A stretch of 64,000 nucleotides of DNA from Xylona heveae TC161 (lineage: Eukaryota > Ascomycota > Xylonomycetes > Xylonales > Xylonaceae): assembly GCF_001619985.1 (NCBI RefSeq), contig NW_017264204.1:499983-563982 (forward strand), given 5' to 3'. The notes beneath the pieces are model-generated. The model had not been told where the DNA came from, did no database searches, and worked only from the letters and a program-made list of their open reading frames with translations. Shown one piece after another: positions 1 to 11,605 of this stretch. A program made the translations under genes and the position numbers. How positions within the stretch are numbered: the first letter of the stretch is position 1; each line of letters opens with the position of its first letter.

Positions 1-218
1 AGAACTCCAAGTATTTGACGATTAAGCGACCTAATCCCACCGTATAGTAGCTTAGACTTGGGTATACTAAACAATACATAGGTACATAAATAGAAAATAA
101 AGATTAAAAAAAATGGAAAGAAAAGGAAAAAGAAATACACGCCTAGCCTTTGAGAAAAACATGAGGCCGCGAAAAAGATAAAAGCGAAAAATCCGATTAA
201 AAGGTACGAGGTTTACTT
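1..218. other. Downstream flank of the copper ATPase gene
   Basis: This is A/T-rich sequence with A-runs between the window edge and the stop codon of the minus-strand copper ATPase. It probably carries the 3' UTR and polyadenylation region of that gene. I see no open reading frame of note. Confidence 0.5.
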
Positions 219-3200
219 TTAAGACCGGGACTTTCCCGTCATCCTCCTTACTCCGCGCATAAGCGCGGCTCTGAAATCCCAGCGCAGAGCCAAACTCGAG
301 AGGACGACGCTCACGCTACTTGCAGCCATGGCGAGGGATGCCCATACGGGGCCTAGGCGTGGGTGTCCGGGTGCAGGATAAATGATACCCGCCGCGAGGG
401 GGACCATGGCACAATTATATACAAGAGCCCACGCGAAATTAATCTTGACGCGGCGAAACACGCGACGACTGAGGTGGACGAGTTTGAGCAAGGCGTCGAG
501 CTCCGAGGTGAGTAAGATGAACGACGACGAGGAAAGTGCAATGTCCGAGCCGGATCCGATAGCTATGGAGATATCCGCTGCAGCGAGGGCGGCGGCATCG
601 TTGATTCCGTCGCCGAGCATGGCAATCTTGTACGTAGAGGATCTATGATTGGATTGCTTATTTGTAGCCGTGTCTTTGCGGAGACGCCGAGGGACATTTG
701 CTTCTCGCTGTAAACGCGTGACATGTGCGGCTTTTTCATGCGGCAGGACATTGGCGATGATGTTTTCGGGCGGAATCCCGACGGTGGATCCGACGGCGCG
801 AGCAGTGGAAATGTTGTCTCCGGAAAGCATATATGTTGCGATGCCCATGTTTTGTAACGCGGATATGACAGGAGCAGCTGAAGGACGGATCGGGTCGCTG
901 GTCGAGAAGATTGCGGCGAGAGAAAAGGATGACGATGACGCAGAGGAGGTCTGTTGTTCAGAGGAAATCTGGCGAAGAGCAAAAAGCACGACCGATTTTC
1001 CTTCTTGTTGCCATTTGGGTAGGCACGTGTTTGCCCAGTAGTTTGAATCAGGGTCTACTCCGGGCAAAGAGAAGATGAATGCTTCGCTGCCAATGGCGGC
1101 TTCGTAGCTGGCTGAGGTGTCTGTTGAGTCGTTTGAGCTGGACGAACGGACAGTGAAGGTCCCTCGGATGCCTCGACCAGGTACTTCCTCAATGTCAGAC
1201 TCGGTGATCTTCGCAGTGGATTTGTCTTCGCAAAAGGACACGATGGCCTTTGCAATGGGATGGGTAGATGACTCTTCAAGTGTTTTGGCTATAGCCCATA
1301 CAACATTCGCCTCGCCTTCGGGCACAAGCAGCTCACTGTCGGTGACCTTGAGCCCGACTCCTTCGGTGAGAGTGCCTGTCTTGTCAAAAACAACAGCATC
1401 CAACTCGCTGGCTTCTTGGAACGCTTCACCACCGCCCTTTACCAGAATGCCATGTCTAGCTGCTAAACCGCTCCCAACGAAAAGAGCTGTAGGAGCAGCG
1501 AGTCCGATGCCGCAAGGGCAAGCGACTACAAAGACGGCAATGGCGAATCGAAGCGCCCAGAAAGCCCAGCCTCCTGTATCGACATTGAGATAGTTGGCGG
1601 GAAGCCGACCTGATTGTCCGAGGCCGAACCAGAGGAAGAAAGTAAATATTGCCAACAGAGTGATTACAGGAACAAAATATCCAGTCAAGACATCGGCAAA
1701 CCGCTCCACGGGCGCACGCTTAGCTTGGCCTTCACGCACGACAGCGACAATTTGGTCCAGCAAAGATGTACCGCTGACTTCTTTGACTTGCATGGTGACG
1801 GGCTTTCCAATGTTGACAGCGCCAGTAAAAACAGTGTCGTTAATTTGTTTGGACACTGGTTTTGACTCTCCAGTCAGAGAGCTTTCGTCAAACTGGCTTC
1901 CTTCGGAGACAATAATACCATCTGCGGGAGGAGAGCCGCCGTGCGGGACTATAACGTGATCACCGACTTCGAGTAAATCGACACTCACTTTCACAGACGA
2001 CGGCGGGATGGGTTCTCGCAAATCTCCTTTGCTTGCATCCGAGCTAGTTTCACTGGACGTAGGAGAAACTAGGATAGCTTCTGTAGGCCGCAATTTTCCG
2101 AGCATGCTCACGGCGTCGCCGGTCTTTGCTTTGCTGTAAGCCTCCAGAGACCGACCAATTAGAATGAACATTGTCAAAAAGACCACAGAGTCAAAGTAAG
2201 TTGAGTCTACGTGACTTCCCATACCGTTCCCAGCAGTATGGTTTGTGGCCCCGACAATCAGGATTGCAAGAGACGCAAAATATGCGACGGAAGTACCGGC
2301 CGACATGAGCAGATTCATGCTACCGAAACGGTAGAATCTGCGCATTATCGGGACCTTGCTTCCTGGACGCCACAAGGCTCTGATCTCTTTGATTGCTCGA
2401 ATGTGAAAAACGTCGGCAGCGAAAAACATGACTGGTGTAGCCAGAATAAATTGAGCCCATTCCGTACGAGAGGCTGTGCCAGCCCACATGGGTTCATTGA
2501 AAAATTGTCGCAAGCCGCTGGAGGCTGGCAAAAGGCTCATCCAGACGACACCAATGATGAAAGTCGGGATAGCTACCACAACGCTCAAAGCAAGGCGGAA
2601 AAGAAGGCGACGTTGCTCGTGGTGCTGCATTGCCCTTGAACGCTCTTCAATGGTTGGCGGGTGGTAAATTTGAGCTGTAAAGGCAGTATCGAGAGCATCT
2701 ACTGCGGCGACCAATTTTCGAACAGTCAGATCCGGCGGTTGAGGAAGGTAGGTCAGCCTCATGACGGGATCCTTGAGAGTAAGAGGCTTGTCAACGATGA
2801 CTTCGTCGCCAAAGTTTGATCGTATTCCCTCCAGAACCCGGGGCGGACAGTGCTGGCAAAACATTCCCTCGACTTTTATATTGATCGTCCTCCTTTTGAT
2901 CTCTTCCTCCTCCTCATCGTCAGCCAAATCAGAGAGTGACAATTCCTCAACATTGCAGTCATAACCAAGGTTCTCCACTTTATCCTTGATTTGATCAATG
3001 TTCTCTTTGCCCTCAAATTCAACAGTGGCGCTGTTGGTTATCAAAGTGACGTTAACGGCCGAGACGAAGGATAATTCTTGGATACCATGAGTTACCGCTC
3101 CTGTACATGATGAGCAGGTCATGCCCCCGATGCTCAAGAGGGCAGTATATTTCGAACGCTCTCGCTGCCGGTGCGCCCGACGTTGTGCAGGTTCGTGCTC

Positions 3201-4499
3201 AAGCTTGACATCCTGAACAGTGCATTCGTAACCCAATCCATTCACCTTTTCAGACAATTCTTCCACGTGCTCCCGAGGTCCTTCAAAAGTTACTGAAGCG
3301 CTGTTCGTGAGTAAATTGACATCGACTGACTTGACCCACGGAAATTCTTTTATGCCAGCGCTGACTGTATTGGTACATGATGAGCATGTCATGCCCTCGA
3401 TACTTAAAATAGCGACGGATACAGCAGGGTGATGTTTCACCGACTCCGAGGAGGCAGACGCAGGTAGTTCTACCAAGCTAATATCATCTGCCAGGCAATC
3501 ATAACCCAAATTTTCGACCTTTTCGACAATCTCGTCCACCCGCTCACGACGGCCCCAAAACGTCACTGAAGCGCTATGGGTTATGAGGTTGACATTGATT
3601 GATTCCACCCAGGAAAACTCCTTGATACCCTCAGTAACGGCCCCGGTGCATGATGAACACGTCATTCCTCCGATACTCAAAGTGGCGCGAAATTTTTGAG
3701 GCTTTTCTGGCGATTCAGATACAACAGCTTCAAGAGGCACTTCATAAAGACCTTGAGCGTCCGGAGATGCAGGGCGCTCGTAAGAGGATTTAGGGCCCGT
3801 CGCCTCTCGAATCGGGCCCTTTTCACTGACGACGTCCAGGGCTTGGGCATGCGTGCTCGCGAAAGGTGTGTTGGATGAAGTCAATGAATCAATTCGGCCC
3901 TTGGCTCCCAGCCCTTCCTTTTCGCGCATTTGCCGCAGTTCGGCTTGGCAGGCGGAGCAGTTTTGCACATGCTGCCAGTTCTGATGGTCTTTGCTTGCGC
4001 TGCCATGACGAGACGAGCGCGCTTTTGAATTTTTCCGGAAAGAAGATCCGGGGATATACTCTGCCGCGTGTTTGACCCAATCCTTGTCCCCGTCTTCGCC
4101 GCAGTCTATCTGCGATACCCGAACGCCAGAGGAGTTGGTCGTCCACGCGCTATACACTTCGAATGCAGCAGCCGATAATGAGCGACAAATCTCGGATACT
4201 GAAAGCTTTGGACCATGCTCGACTCGAACTTCATGGCTAAGAACGTTGGCATCCACATTGCGTATTTCGCCCTGATGAACACTAAGGACTTCACGGACAT
4301 AAGCGACACATGAAGCGCAGTGGATATTGTTAACGAGAATCGTCGAGGTCAGCATTTCATTCTCGATCCGATGGCGACGGATGACCTTTCCCTTGCGGAT
4401 GGCACTCCTTGAAAGATCTAGTTGCAACGGCGAGGCTCGAGATAAGATTGAGGAAGGCCGCTGTGGCAGGGGCGGGGATCTCGTATGACTTTCGGCCAT
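219..4499 (-). CDS. Copper-transporting P1B-type ATPase (CrpA/Ccc2 family)
   Basis: This intronless gene encodes 1426 residues. The protein is predicted to pump Cu(I) across a membrane using ATP. The N-terminal half carries CxxC copper-site motifs: NIHCASC near residue 60, three MTCSSC repeats near 280, 371 and 461, and a variant GMFCQHC near 546; an extra CSAC lies near 180. The catalytic half has the transmembrane CPC motif (near 994), the phosphorylation motif DKTGT (near 1040), an HP motif after SST, and GDGIND (near 1296). YN and MxxSS signatures follow in the last membrane helices. The first ATG in frame is at 4499; the open frame extends to 4523 only through a GTG. The many metal-binding domains and the length exceed those I recall for typical secretory-pathway Ccc2/CtpA pumps, so a plasma-membrane CrpA-type detoxification exporter is my preferred but unproven assignment. 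Confidence 0.93.
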   Translation of the reverse strand: MAESHTRSPPLPQRPSSILSRASPLQLDLSRSAIRKGKVIRRHRIENEMLTSTILVNNIHCASCVAYVREVLSVHQGEIRNVDANVLSHEVRVEHGPKLSVSEICRSLSAAAFEVYSAWTTNSSGVRVSQIDCGEDGDKDWVKHAAEYIPGSSFRKNSKARSSRHGSASKDHQNWQHVQNCSACQAELRQMREKEGLGAKGRIDSLTSSNTPFASTHAQALDVVSEKGPIREATGPKSSYERPASPDAQGLYEVPLEAVVSESPEKPQKFRATLSIGGMTCSSCTGAVTEGIKEFSWVESINVNLITHSASVTFWGRRERVDEIVEKVENLGYDCLADDISLVELPASASSESVKHHPAVSVAILSIEGMTCSSCTNTVSAGIKEFPWVKSVDVNLLTNSASVTFEGPREHVEELSEKVNGLGYECTVQDVKLEHEPAQRRAHRQRERSKYTALLSIGGMTCSSCTGAVTHGIQELSFVSAVNVTLITNSATVEFEGKENIDQIKDKVENLGYDCNVEELSLSDLADDEEEEEIKRRTINIKVEGMFCQHCPPRVLEGIRSNFGDEVIVDKPLTLKDPVMRLTYLPQPPDLTVRKLVAAVDALDTAFTAQIYHPPTIEERSRAMQHHEQRRLLFRLALSVVVAIPTFIIGVVWMSLLPASSGLRQFFNEPMWAGTASRTEWAQFILATPVMFFAADVFHIRAIKEIRALWRPGSKVPIMRRFYRFGSMNLLMSAGTSVAYFASLAILIVGATNHTAGNGMGSHVDSTYFDSVVFLTMFILIGRSLEAYSKAKTGDAVSMLGKLRPTEAILVSPTSSETSSDASKGDLREPIPPSSVKVSVDLLEVGDHVIVPHGGSPPADGIIVSEGSQFDESSLTGESKPVSKQINDTVFTGAVNIGKPVTMQVKEVSGTSLLDQIVAVVREGQAKRAPVERFADVLTGYFVPVITLLAIFTFFLWFGLGQSGRLPANYLNVDTGGWAFWALRFAIAVFVVACPCGIGLAAPTALFVGSGLAARHGILVKGGGEAFQEASELDAVVFDKTGTLTEGVGLKVTDSELLVPEGEANVVWAIAKTLEESSTHPIAKAIVSFCEDKSTAKITESDIEEVPGRGIRGTFTVRSSSSNDSTDTSASYEAAIGSEAFIFSLPGVDPDSNYWANTCLPKWQQEGKSVVLFALRQISSEQQTSSASSSSFSLAAIFSTSDPIRPSAAPVISALQNMGIATYMLSGDNISTARAVGSTVGIPPENIIANVLPHEKAAHVTRLQREANVPRRLRKDTATNKQSNHRSSTYKIAMLGDGINDAAALAAADISIAIGSGSDIALSSSSFILLTSELDALLKLVHLSRRVFRRVKINFAWALVYNCAMVPLAAGIIYPAPGHPRLGPVWASLAMAASSVSVVLSSLALRWDFRAALMRGVRRMTGKSRS

Positions 4500-6002
4500 G
4501 ACAGTTGTATAATGTAGTCGCACAAGCTAAAAGGCGGCTGTTTCTGATTGAGAAAAATGAAAATGAATATAGATTAAAAAATTGCTGCAAGGCGAAAGTC
4601 GACCAAAATAGTAGAAAAATAAATTTTCAGGTGTGACCAATGGACTTGTGGTGACGTCGTGCAAGGCTGGGCGTTGCAGAGTCGGAATTGAGAGAAGTCG
4701 AGTCCAAGGGTGATGCTAACAGGAAAAACGAAAATTGTGAATGATTGAGATCCAAATCTCACTCACTGAAATCAAAAGGCAAAAGTATTTATTCAACGCA
4801 GACAAAGAAGAATATCTTCTTTGGATTGGGAAAAGAAAAATAGGAAATCGAATGAAAATCCGGGGAGGTATTGGCCGGTTTATAGACACTCCTGCGTGGT
4901 TTGTGCGTCAAAACGCCACAACGCACAAAAGGCTCAGGACAAGGTCACTCGATGGACGAGAACCCTGAAGAAAACAAAGGAAACGCAAAAGTCAAACAAA
5001 TTGATTGGACGCTTCAAGAATAGCAAATGTCAGCAGTCATAGGACCAGATAACACGGTGTCTCGTGTCTGATCGCCGCATGTTTTATCTTGAGAGGATTG
5101 TGCTCATATTCTGCTCGCAGGCCGTCGAGTAACGTTAGTCCGTCAAGCAAAGTCGTCGTGCCTTTTTTGAGTAGAGGACTGGACGGATGCGGTTAGTGCG
5201 AGAACGGGTAAGGGGGACCAGCAACATCAAACGTCGATGAAGCATAACGGAGTATGAATTGGATATTCCAATCCCCTAGGCATCAGCATGCTTTGCAGTT
5301 GGGTGTCGAAGACGAGTAATACTGTAACACGATTGTATCAGATTTCGTATTCATTGTATATCAGGCGTTTCATCGAAAAAGGGCTGCACTTGTGCCCAAA
5401 GCAAATATGTGAATCTCCACACCAGACCACCAAATCAGTGGAATTCGAGGTTTTCCATTTTATTCTTGAGGAGAAGCCATAGAATTAAATACTCTTTTCC
5501 AACATTGTGATTCTTCCGGGGCCCTGTGGATATTTAAATAATCAACTGAGGCTTTTTCAAAAGAAAATGCCGCGATGAGGCAAGAGCCGACAGTCAGACT
5601 CGAACACAGCAGTTGAGGTAATGAGGTCATATGATTGGTGGGGAAGCGAGAAAAAGAGAGATGGATCATCCCACTGAGCCAGAAGAGTCTCGTTCCCCAC
5701 CATCCAAAGACGCCAATGCCATCACCACCCTCGCGCAATTTCCCTTTTTCGCGTCTTCCCTATCGCGACTTATCGGTGCCCCCAAAAAGTACGGGGTTTT
5801 GCTCTACACGGTTTTGCTCAATTGGCATTCGAACTCTTGGTGCTTGGAATCCCAATTTTGATTGCTTGTCAATTTCAAAGCCTCTGAGAGTGACGGTTTG
5901 CTATATTGCAGCAGTGCCTGCCCACAGGCAGGCTTTACTCGGGAATTGAGAGACACTCAAATTATCCTGGTAGGAAGCCGTTCGACTTGAAAAAAAGCAA
6001 TC
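4500..6002. promoter_or_regulatory. Divergent intergenic region between the copper ATPase and BRF1
   Basis: About 1.5 kb separates the start of the minus-strand copper ATPase from the start of the plus-strand BRF1 gene, so it must hold both promoters. It contains only short, low-quality open frames. I could not assign specific transcription factor sites with confidence. Confidence 0.5.
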
Positions 6003-8283
6003 ATGTCTTTGCGGCCGGTCCAGAGACTAGCCAGCATCAAAAATCCTCCGCCGAGGCGTCCACAGCCTAAGTCGCATTCTCGGACCTGTCCGAACCCGTC
6101 ATGTCCCGATCCGCAGCTCGAAGACATTGACGACAAACGCGTCTGCACGACTTGCGGTACTGTCGTCAGTGATTCCAACATTGTGTCCGAAGTCACTTTT
6201 GGAGAGACCTCTGCTGGTGCAGCGGTCGTCCAGGGTAGCTATGTGGGTGCCGATCAGAGTCATGCAAGGAGCATGGGTGGAGGGTTTCGTAGAGCTGGAG
6301 GGCTCGATAGCAGAGAAATTACAGAGGCAAACGGTACGACCCGAAACAAATCCCTCATCTTTCCTTTAAGAGATGACGAAGTACTGATTGAGTCTTACGT
6401 ACAGGGAGAAGAGAAATCTTTAATATATCATCTGCCTTGCTCGTCCCGCAATCAACACAGGATCAGGCTTTCCAAGTATTCAAACTTGCTGCCGGCCAAA
6501 ATTTCATCCAGGGTCGAAATACAAGACAGGTAGCCGCCATTTGCATCTACGTTGCCTGCAGAAGGCAACGACCAAATAATTACATGTTGATGGATTTCGC
6601 AGACGTTCTAAGTGTGCGTTGTTCTCGTCCCAACTCGCTGAGTGTTTGCTAACCATCCCCTTTTTGCAGATAAATGTCTTTCGACTCGGTCAGATATACA
6701 AGGCGTTGCTCAAGGATCTGGAATACAATCAAATCGATGTCCCGGCCGTGGAGCCCGAGGACCTGATTTACCGATTCGCACGTAAACTCGAATTCGGGAC
6801 CATGACTATGAAAGTAGCACAGGATGCTGTTCGGATCGTTCAACGAATGAACCGCGACTGGATGGTCACTGGTCGTCGGCCCGCCGGTATTTGTGGCGCA
6901 TGCCTTATTCTCGCTGCCCGTATGAACAACTTTCGCCGAACAGTACGAGAAGTGGTCTACGTCGTAAAAGTCACAGACGTGACCATCAACAAACGTCTAG
7001 ACGAGTTCAAAATGACAGGAAGCGGTAATCTTACTGTTGAACAATTCAAAACAATCGATCTCGAACGTGCACATGATCCTCCATCCTTCTACGAGAACCG
7101 CGATGGCAAGCAGAAGAAAGGCAAGCGGAAGCGACATGATGATGAAGACGACCGCGGACGCGAGCAGACCACTGCCGGTGCCACCTCGCGGCGCGGGTCG
7201 ACCGTCGCACCAAACATTGAAAGGCCTGTCCGTCGAGACGCAGATGGCTTCGCTATTCCCGAAATCCCTATCGACCCCAACCTCCTCGCTGCCACTGCCG
7301 ACGCCCTGTCTCAACTTGCCTCCGATCAACAATTACCAACCCCTGAATCATCGGCTCGAACAGAAAAAGAAAACAACGAGGAGAACGCAGAGGAAGATGG
7401 TGACGGCGAAGGCGAAGAACCAGCGCGCAAAAAGCGCGGTCGCCCACGAGCCTCTTCGCCGCGTGCCAAACCACCTCCGCTCACCGCCGAGGACATTGCG
7501 GCCGAAGAAGAAATCGAGTCTGAAATTTCTCACCTCCTCAACGATCCCACAACGCAAGAGCATGCCGCCGCGTACTCTGCGTCTCTGAACCGCGCCGCCA
7601 CTCTCGTCGCCGCTCAAAAGAAGTCCTCTTCGTCCGAAACTGCCGTCTCTTCCAGCGAAGTCATCCCCGAAGAGGAATTCGCAGATGATCCCGAAGTCGC
7701 TAATTGTCTCCTCTCCCCCGTCGAAATCGCCATCAAGGAGCGCATCTGGGTCCACGAAAACCGAGACTATCTCCGCCAACAACAGGCCAAAATGCTCCGC
7801 CGCCAGCGCGAAGAAGCCGAAGGCGGCGGCAAGAAAGTTGTCCGCCGACGCAAACGCAAGGGCCGGATGGGCGACATGTCTCGTCGCGAGAGTATCGCTA
7901 GTACCCCCGTCGAGGCCATGAAGAATATGCTCATGAAACGCGCCCCGAGTAAGAAGATTAACTATTCTGTCCTCGAGGGGTTATATGGCGAGAAGACCAC
8001 TTCGAGTGGTGCCCCCAGTGAAGATGGCGCCGAGAGTACTCGCGCAAGTCCCGCCACTGCCGCCGCTGCTACATTGGTTGGATCGAAACCTCCCTCCGCC
8101 ACCCCGCCTTTTAATGCCGTCTTCCCTCCCCCTCCGACGACGACTGCAGAAGAACCCGAGGACGAAGGCGAAGGTGAGGGCGAAGATGAGGATATTGAAG
8201 ATGCAGTGGACGAGTTCAATCAGGAAGCTATTGGCGATGCATTGGAGGATTATGACGACGAGTATGGCGGTGAAGAGTACTGA
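6003..8283 (+). CDS. BRF1: Transcription factor IIIB subunit BRF1
   Basis: BRF1 is the TFIIB-related subunit of TFIIIB, which recruits RNA polymerase III to tRNA and 5S genes. Three exons (6003-6333, 6405-6613, 6670-8283) give 717 residues. The N-terminal zinc ribbon has cysteine pairs at about 27-50 (CPNPSC and CTTCG). After splicing, the frame reads NGRREI and then QDQAFQVFKLAAGQNF, the first cyclin repeat, and the second repeat runs to about residue 290. A long disordered acidic and Lys/Arg-rich region follows. The conserved BRF1 homology block, which binds TBP, begins with DDPEVANCLLSP near 518. KKINYSVLEGLYGEK near 607 matches the family's downstream element. The protein ends in an Asp/Glu-rich tail. 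It is longer than the yeast protein because of low-complexity insertions. The nearest downstream gene (PHD protein) is convergent. Confidence 0.95.
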
Positions 8284-9156
8284 TTGGACCTTTTATCCCG
8301 CCACTGCCATTGGTCACATATTCATCTTTTTTTTCTTTTCCCTTTTCTTGTTTCTTTCTTCATTTCCGATGATCATAGAACAAAAGGCGTTATCGACACA
8401 TGGCGCGGATATTTGGTCCTTTGTTTGTCCTTTTATCTTGTCTTTATCCTGTTATTTCTTCTTCTTTCTTTTTTTTTCCGGTTCCGTCGAACCTCATCTC
8501 ACGCGCCCCTCGGAGTTGAAAGGTCAAAAGGCTGAATTTGGAGGCTAAAGGTTGGGAGTTCTTCCAAAATAATGGAATGTCAGGCGTTTTTGTCACAGAT
8601 ATCATACTTGCTACTTGATACTTGATACTCGATACTCGATACCTAGGTATCTATCTTATTTTAATTTTTTTGGACATCGAATACCTTGTGGATTATAACC
8701 GTATGCACTTTGATAATCATATATGATTTATCCACACAGCACACCGAAAAGACCGAGTAACAGAAAGAAGTAGAAAGGCTCCTTCTTGTCGATGAAAATT
8801 CGCAATGGCACTCCATTAAACACCATATACCTACCTTACACACCCATATCCTCTTTTTTTTCCCCTTTCCCTTTCCCTTTCCGAGCACGCTTGCTTGCGT
8901 GAAGTGAAGTGAAGTGAAATGTGAAACGCCGCGTAATTCGTCATATGGCCTGCCAAAAAAAAACAAAAAAAAAAAAAAAAAAAACAAAAACAAACCAGAA
9001 AGAAAGAAAGAGGGAAAGAGGAAAAGAGGAAAAGAAGAAAAGGAAGACGAAAAGAAAAGAAAAAGGGGGAACAAGACAACAAAATGAAGAAAAAAAAAAG
9101 GGGGGAAAGGAAGACAAAATGACTTGAAAACGAAATGAAAGAAGAAAAAAGAGGGC
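8284..9156. other. Convergent intergenic region with long homopurine/homopyrimidine tracts
   Basis: This lies between the 3' ends of BRF1 (+) and the PHD protein gene (-). It begins with T-rich sequence typical of a fungal 3' UTR, then has imperfect tandem copies of a ten-base unit (cttgatactc and variants) at about 8610-8645. A CCCTTT-type repeat lies near 8864-8882 and GAAGT repeats near 8899-8918. From about 8955 to 9150 the plus strand is almost entirely purine. The Phe-rich open frames seen on the minus strand here are artefacts of that composition. Confidence 0.6.
8955..9150. repeat. Purine-rich low-complexity tract
   Basis: An A-run broken by single cytosines is followed by GAAA, GGAAA and GAAAAAA variants for close to 200 bases, with very few pyrimidines on the plus strand. 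It sits just downstream of the stop codon of the PHD protein gene and may lie in its 3' UTR. Confidence 0.8.
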
Positions 9157-11106
9157 TCAGGTAGCAATAGCACCCAAGGAATCCGCAGGCGGCTGAGGCG
9201 GCTGATTCGGCTGCGAAAGAGATTGAAACTCGCCATCCTCGCCATCGCGCCACGCGTGGCTGAACACGCCAATACTGTCGTCAATCAGCCAGGCAATGTC
9301 GTCGCTTTCGGGCGGTAGTAGAACCCCATTGCCAGCTTTGGGGTACGGAGGGTCAAGTAAGTCTCCCTCGACATCATCATTAGCAGCGTTTGCTTCCGCT
9401 TCCGGTTCCATGAGGTCTAATTCCACGTCGTTGTCGATGTCCTTGTTATTGTCGGCTAATTGGGAGACAGTGTAACTAGGAGCGGAGGATATTGTTGTTG
9501 ATGAAGACGGTAATAGATTTAGGCCAGAGGAAGAAGATGATGATAAGGATGGTAATAGAGAGGAATCGTGCGCCAAAGTCAAGGGTGTAGAGGAGACGTC
9601 ATTGTTTCCATTGGACTTTGCAGCTTGTGCGGAACCACTTTTGAGAGGGCCTGTTGTCCGGGCAGGGAAAACAGGGAGTGAGGGATGTAAAGAGATGGCG
9701 TGGAGGAGGAGGTCAACGAGGTGCGCATGTGGTAATGCACTGAGATATGCGTGTTTCTATTACGAGGAACTCGGGTAATTAGTGATCGGATCTTAAGAGG
9801 ATCTTTTGGATTTTTTGAGGGAGGCGGCTTGGAATAGAGATCATAGAGATCTTACGTACCTGCTCAGCTGTAAGGCCGTCGCCACTCACGCGGTGTCCCG
9901 CATTAGCAGGGATAGAAGTTAGTGAGGAAGTTTTGGCTAGCACTACAGGTTCAGACGCATGTTCCTGCTTCCTCTTCTTGTTCTTCTCCTTCTCCTTCTC
10001 CTTCGGAGCGGTGCAAGTGATGCAGAACCATTCTCGTTCAGGAATACGCACGACTTCTGCGGGAATCGGGGGCCCATGACAGAATTGATGATACGAAGCG
10101 TTGCAACCATCGCAGAAGACAATCATGTTGGATGCGGGGCTTGGTCCGCGCAGACATATTTTGCATACGGTGGCTTCAGGGGCGCGCTTGTATCCGCGCC
10201 GTCCGCGCATGGAGTTTGGGTTCGTAGGAGTAGCCAAGGCAGGTGTGAAAGGTGTTGGTCGATGAATGTGTCGTCCAGATTTCGTCTTGGTGGGAAGTGG
10301 TGTATAGTCTGAAATATCAGATCCCTGAATGCAGATACTATCCGTCAGCAAGTGTCCTTACTTTGACCTTGCGCTGCTTTTGAGAAAGTGGGCAGCAGGA
10401 ATGAGTGACAGCAAACAAGGGAGTTGATTGCAATAAGGTGACGAAACAATCCGACCAAGCATAAAAAGTGATTCACCCACAAAGGGACAAACATAGCACG
10501 TACATCACTGTCATTTCCTGAATCATGCGGTGCGCTTTTTCTTTTCGCTCCTCTCCTTCTGGCTCCGCTGCCACGGCTTGCTGATGATCCTCCTCCTCGG
10601 CCTCTGCCTCGGCCTCTTCCCGCTGACGAAGGTGTAACCGTCGTTGATTCTGATAGTTTCACACTTGTAGGCGTCTCAACTTTGATAGTACCTCGTGCGG
10701 CTGGACTGCCCGTGGACCGTCCTCTACCCCGTCCACGCCCGCCTCGTGATGACGTATTTAATGGTGGTGTGGGCATATTGTGACTTGTAACCATGCGCTT
10801 TAGCACCTGTTCTCTTGCAGCCTCCCATCCTTGCATAGCCGCAGGATTTTCCTTCATGCGCTTGAGAATTTCAGTAGTGGACGCTGATAATTGCGGAAAT
10901 CGCGCTCCGGAAAAGTCCAAGAGGGATGTTGTTGCTGCTGATTTCGACAAAGGTGATGAATCGGAACCAATATGGTCCGTTGATACATTGCCTTCTGTTG
11001 TCGCAATTCTACTGTTTCCCGGATGCGATTTCTGCGTCTCTAATTGCTGTTCTTGCTGCTGCTGGCTAGCTGAAAGAGCTTGAGCTGATTGAGCTGGCGG
11101 TTCCAT
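9157..11106 (-). CDS. PHD-finger protein with RG-rich basic region
   Basis: Three exons (11106-10504, 10324-9860, 9756-9157), all joined in phase 0, give 555 residues. Exon 1 holds a Gln-rich start, a short helical block (STTEILKRMKENP), and two GRGRGRG stretches flanking a sumoylation-like IKVE motif, ending in a basic RRRGAKRK. Exon 2 carries a C4HC3 PHD finger at about residues 252-305: VCKIC, FCDGC, then H and C, and the final WFCITC. It is followed by a Lys/Glu-rich linker. Exon 3 begins KHAYLSALPHAHLVDLLLHA, an amphipathic helix, and ends in an acidic and Pro-rich tail. The product is probably a nuclear chromatin reader or a subunit of a chromatin complex. PHD fingers usually read histone H3 tails, but the ligand is not predictable from this sequence. 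I do not recognise a specific named orthologue. Confidence 0.88.
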
Positions 11107-11605
11107 CCTTTGCGGAGGTCTAGAAGCGCAGCAGCCAGCCTTTGCGAATTGATCGAAACTTTGAGCTACAGACGTTCAGATATTCGCGATTCAGATTATT
11201 TGATTATTTGAGAAAAATTCCCTCAGGGCTGCTCTAAAATGGATTGGACTATCTAGTTATCATATCATGTGTCGTTGGATTCATGCTTCATATGTTGCGT
11301 CCTGATTAGTCAGCCTCAGCCTTGCCATTGTAAGTCAAGTCGTCCTCTATAGAATTTATTGTTTACGAAATTCCTCCATTTATCTGAAATCAGTTTCTTC
11401 GATTGTCTATTCTTTCCAAGATCTTTTCTTATTGCTCGCAGTGTCAACTTACACGGCGAAGATTTCAATGGGGGTCATTCCATACTGAAGCTCTAACATC
11501 TTTATGCGTGGATCTCCTATTACACTACGATGCTATAATAATACTTTACAGCAACGTGAAGAAATGAAATATATACATTAATTTCTTGCTCAATCTGTTC
11601 GAAAA
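11107..11605. other. Upstream region of the PHD protein gene
   Basis: About 500 bases of A/T-rich sequence upstream of the PHD-finger protein start. It probably contains that gene's promoter and 5' UTR. No open frame or recognisable RNA gene is apparent. Confidence 0.4.

Noticed and set aside
8661-9284. Phe/Leu-rich minus-strand frames of 140-207 codons
   Set aside because: They translate the pyrimidine strand of a low-complexity tract, and their composition reflects only TTT/TTC/CTT codons. They also overlap the last exon of the PHD gene in another frame.
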